Below the pieces are notes generated by a model that saw nothing but the letters and a program-made list of their open reading frames with translations, made no database searches and was not told where the DNA came from. A DNA stretch of 64,000 nucleotides from Sphingobacterium sp. LZ7M1 (GTDB lineage Bacteria > Bacteroidota > Bacteroidia > Sphingobacteriales > Sphingobacteriaceae). Positions 63,001 through 64,000 of the stretch are shown here, in pieces (position 1 is the stretch's first letter; each line of letters begins with the position of its first letter). The stretch spans positions 2,542,001 to 2,606,000 of the forward strand of contig NZ_CP101134.1 in assembly GCF_024296865.1 (NCBI RefSeq), in the 5' to 3' direction. Position numbers and translations under genes: made by a program.

Positions 63001-64000
63001 GGTTCTAAAGTTCTGGGATTTATTGCTATTGGCATATTGAGCAATGCTCTTCTGCGAATCTAAAGCTCGATTGATGCTTTCCTCCTGAAATTCCGGAGTA
63101 TCCAAATTGACCGTAGGCAATTTACTGCTTCTGTTTTGTTGGGTCAGGATAATTCCATTCTTACTTTTACCAACCCTTAATGTTGGGGTAGCTTGTTGGA
63201 AAGCATGTGAAGCTTTAATAGCTTCTTCCTTATATGGATATTCCTTGCTACTACTGAACTTATAATTGGAGTCTTGGTCAAAGCCTAATTCATAATTAAA
63301 TTTCCATCCCTTTGGAAATGAATTTGTGGACAACCTATAGGTGGCCTTTTGAAAAGAGCTGATAATCAGATCACGTAGTTCTCTTGCTTCCTCTTCGGTT
63401 TCAAATTCTGTATAACAGATGGCTTCGACCTGCTCTTGATAGACAATTTGAAGTTGCCATTTGGAATCAATGGCGGATCGGTAAAAGGCGTAGTTTTTTG
63501 AATTTCCAGCAAGTTTCAATACTAAGTATGCATTGGCTTTCGCTTCTTTGTTACTTGAAAATTCTTTTACCGCATAAAATTTAAAGGAATTGGCATGGTC
63601 CAAAATATCGTAGGTAAATTTATCGGGTTTACCAACAATGGTATTACTGATATTGATCTTAAAGGCTTTGATGTCCAAACAATTTGAATCATCCTTATCA
63701 AGATCATTGAAAGTAAGCTGAGTTATTTTAGGTTGTTTTGAATCTTCTTGAGACCAGATATTGCTGTCATTCAATTTGCTCATATTCTTTCGAGCAGCCT
63801 CCATGGCACTGACATCGGAATCAAAAGCTTCCACATAGTTCCTAAGAATACTACCGTTATGGTCCAGCAACTGTACCTTATGCGCATAACTACTGATATA
63901 AACATCTTCTACAGGCTGTTTGGAAAACATCCGATTCAGTTTAGTCCTTACCTCATCGGCCTCTTGAGAGGTTGCATATTGTTTGTAGAATGGAACACTT
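60097..64000 (-). CDS. Giant eCIS baseplate-region protein, partial at right edge
   Basis: At least 1300 codons. The frame stays open past an internal Met at 63930 to the window edge (upstream residues read SVPFYKQYATSQEADEVRTK), so the true start is outside. Numbering from that Met: residues 1-600 contain repeated units of roughly 50-110 residues ending in (F/Y)-x-(S/T)-x-E-E-A (e.g. FETEEEARELR 176, YPYKEEAIKAS 231, FLSKEEAVLSK 341, FSTKEQALEAF 418, FFTEEEAWGLA 573). At 887-896 is FVEHILLRPR and at 941-985 DPYSFIATVALPAWPKRFRS ... APAHVMLRILWL, stretches I associate with large proteins of Bacteroidota eCIS next to the Afp12/baseplate-J position. Cys-rich middle. Followed after 4 nt by the tape-measure-type gene. 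Confidence 0.82.
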   Translation of the reverse strand, partial: SVPFYKQYATSQEADEVRTKLNRMFSKQPVEDVYISSYAHKVQLLDHNGSILRNYVEAFDSDVSAMEAARKNMSKLNDSNIWSQEDSKQPKITQLTFNDLDKDDSNCLDIKAFKINISNTIVGKPDKFTYDILDHANSFKFYAVKEFSSNKEAKANAYLVLKLAGNSKNYAFYRSAIDSKWQLQIVYQEQVEAICYTEFETEEEARELRDLIISSFQKATYRLSTNSFPKGWKFNYELGFDQDSNYKFSSSKEYPYKEEAIKASHAFQQATPTLRVGKSKNGIILTQQNRSSKLPTVNLDTPEFQEESINRALDSQKSIAQYANSNKSQNFRTSIRKESTENSARYIYRLVDKDHVLAYYQQQFLSKEEAVLSKMKLSRLFKRKLNYLQLCLGSAVVREVSGANKQKTKAYTYQVRAHNILYKSAGHINEELVLFESFDTFSTKEQALEAFENNYFHILELAAVEQNYGTLISFEEKRNTNTAALVYIPLVTQEEINTFGEGSIPQMLMQLVRAYPIKRNDELYYFETFHSAKNPQGWHSVKDYPTAEAAMQDFLFFLMLLKYAGNLYVDCDFNDDGKGDFRIYIREVLAESTQRFFTEEEAWGLAGVENLICAVQSNIGFRKYQRKEDCCFSFYINCGADFLIHPCTYDTAKKRNQVVLDLYDQFKRFHERNAYSISNEDNALIFHDEGGKPFATKRFGANDNQEYCDLLFDYLEELQALGIEYVVEKEFVFIKDKNGQVILQSYNQGWTVESFKEQLELFLCFFPITRSKNQNNEGYQYQIEIKLPGFNSCKEENTVNCGCSDPVEEEPTCYVAWKTSCPIDNCYMAMRLYSLTSYMLSNFENYQSILDCSSNSFGIAMDFNLPEYREQFSINGRQIAFNPQCYETSQEMCMAVDRAKELINAEGLQFVEHILLRPRCEEDCEIRQSLYCNETYSYCGFTWKADQEDPCSDQSDICFVPAIDPYSFIATVALPAWPKRFRSKTGRMLMEDILYRLAPAHVMLRILWLAPHDYCCFESKYKNWRKWLAKKKTCIENFSSDDFLNFLFHRNYEDLVDCETCKPCNSQVETYNPCLYREVNQENSYSMQQSFLDQVNASFCWRVSYPGEYQFISCDQNNQPNYDYIRKVQKENKEEEKTIAPVLNTVKRGNTKELNLLKERRMMHYRSAVEQVAEKLQKNLVVQSVQNYLSDPNLAINQLEAIVTQIIENKKTTAKNYVVLNKPQMHRVLESVVCYALDQVNHKKKNKTDLSLLNAAFERLRKAKIDVAAIYNHWDGTELKKYQPAINVLEIKNLLLGNKK

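Overview
The window reads as chromosome of a Bacteroidota bacterium, most likely Sphingobacteriaceae (Sphingobacterium/Pedobacter-like). The evidence is: SusC/SusD and other TonB-dependent receptors; a short primary sigma factor without region 1.1; promoters of the TTTG-N20-TAnnTTTG type; almost no Shine-Dalgarno sites except a very strong one before rpsU; a MurF-alanine racemase type gene; type B L31; and lipoproteins with SC or GSC lipoboxes. AT-rich gaps carry several families of short dispersed repeats.

Layout. 1-1.3 kb: start of a MurF/Alr gene, recX, tRNA-Gly and tRNA-Leu. 2-4.5 kb: katG behind an OxyR-like dyad. 4.7-9.8 kb, minus strand: small protein, icd, a Kef/Nap-type antiporter, a LolC/E-type permease. 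9.9-12.6 kb: fmt, rpoD and two XRE regulators. 12.7-17.3 kb, minus strand: a tight operon (GlmU-like protein, tpiA, prmA, mpl) behind rpmE2. 17.5-25.5 kb: lysS, two lipoproteins, a repeat-filled gap, an M16 protease and a XerD-type recombinase. 25.6-28.9 kb: a three-gene operon (His-rich membrane protein, TonB receptor, His-rich lipoprotein) that looks like metal uptake, probably zinc. 28.9-31.7 kb: tRNA-Arg, tRNA-CAU, a HAD hydrolase, rpsU and many dispersed repeats. 31.7-36.4 kb: lplA, a TPR protein and a lipoprotein. 36.6-41.9 kb: an unrecognised pair, a 1326-residue Gly-rich modular protein without a signal peptide plus a one-helix membrane protein. 42-44.9 kb: CitMHS transporter, a possible SMI1/KNR4-like protein and a secreted protein. 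44.9-50.9 kb: a SusC/SusD/discoidin-lipoprotein set. 51.8-55.8 kb: a D-amino-acid operon (GntP/DsdX-type permease, RidA, D-threonine aldolase/D-serine dehydratase-like enzyme, M19 dipeptidase). 56-64 kb: the distal end of an extracellular contractile injection system (eCIS), comprising a giant baseplate-region protein that runs off the right edge, a tape-measure-type protein, a haloperoxidase/PAP2-like protein and an AAA+ ATPase.

Most worth follow-up: the eCIS segment with an enzyme-like gene wedged between tape-measure and ATPase genes; the Gly-rich giant protein and its membrane partner; a dispersed palindromic element (three copies) whose stems differ by compensatory changes around an invariant core; and a 45-bp repeat that supplies the stop codon of the dipeptidase gene. 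Identifications come from recognising motifs by eye; no database search was run.
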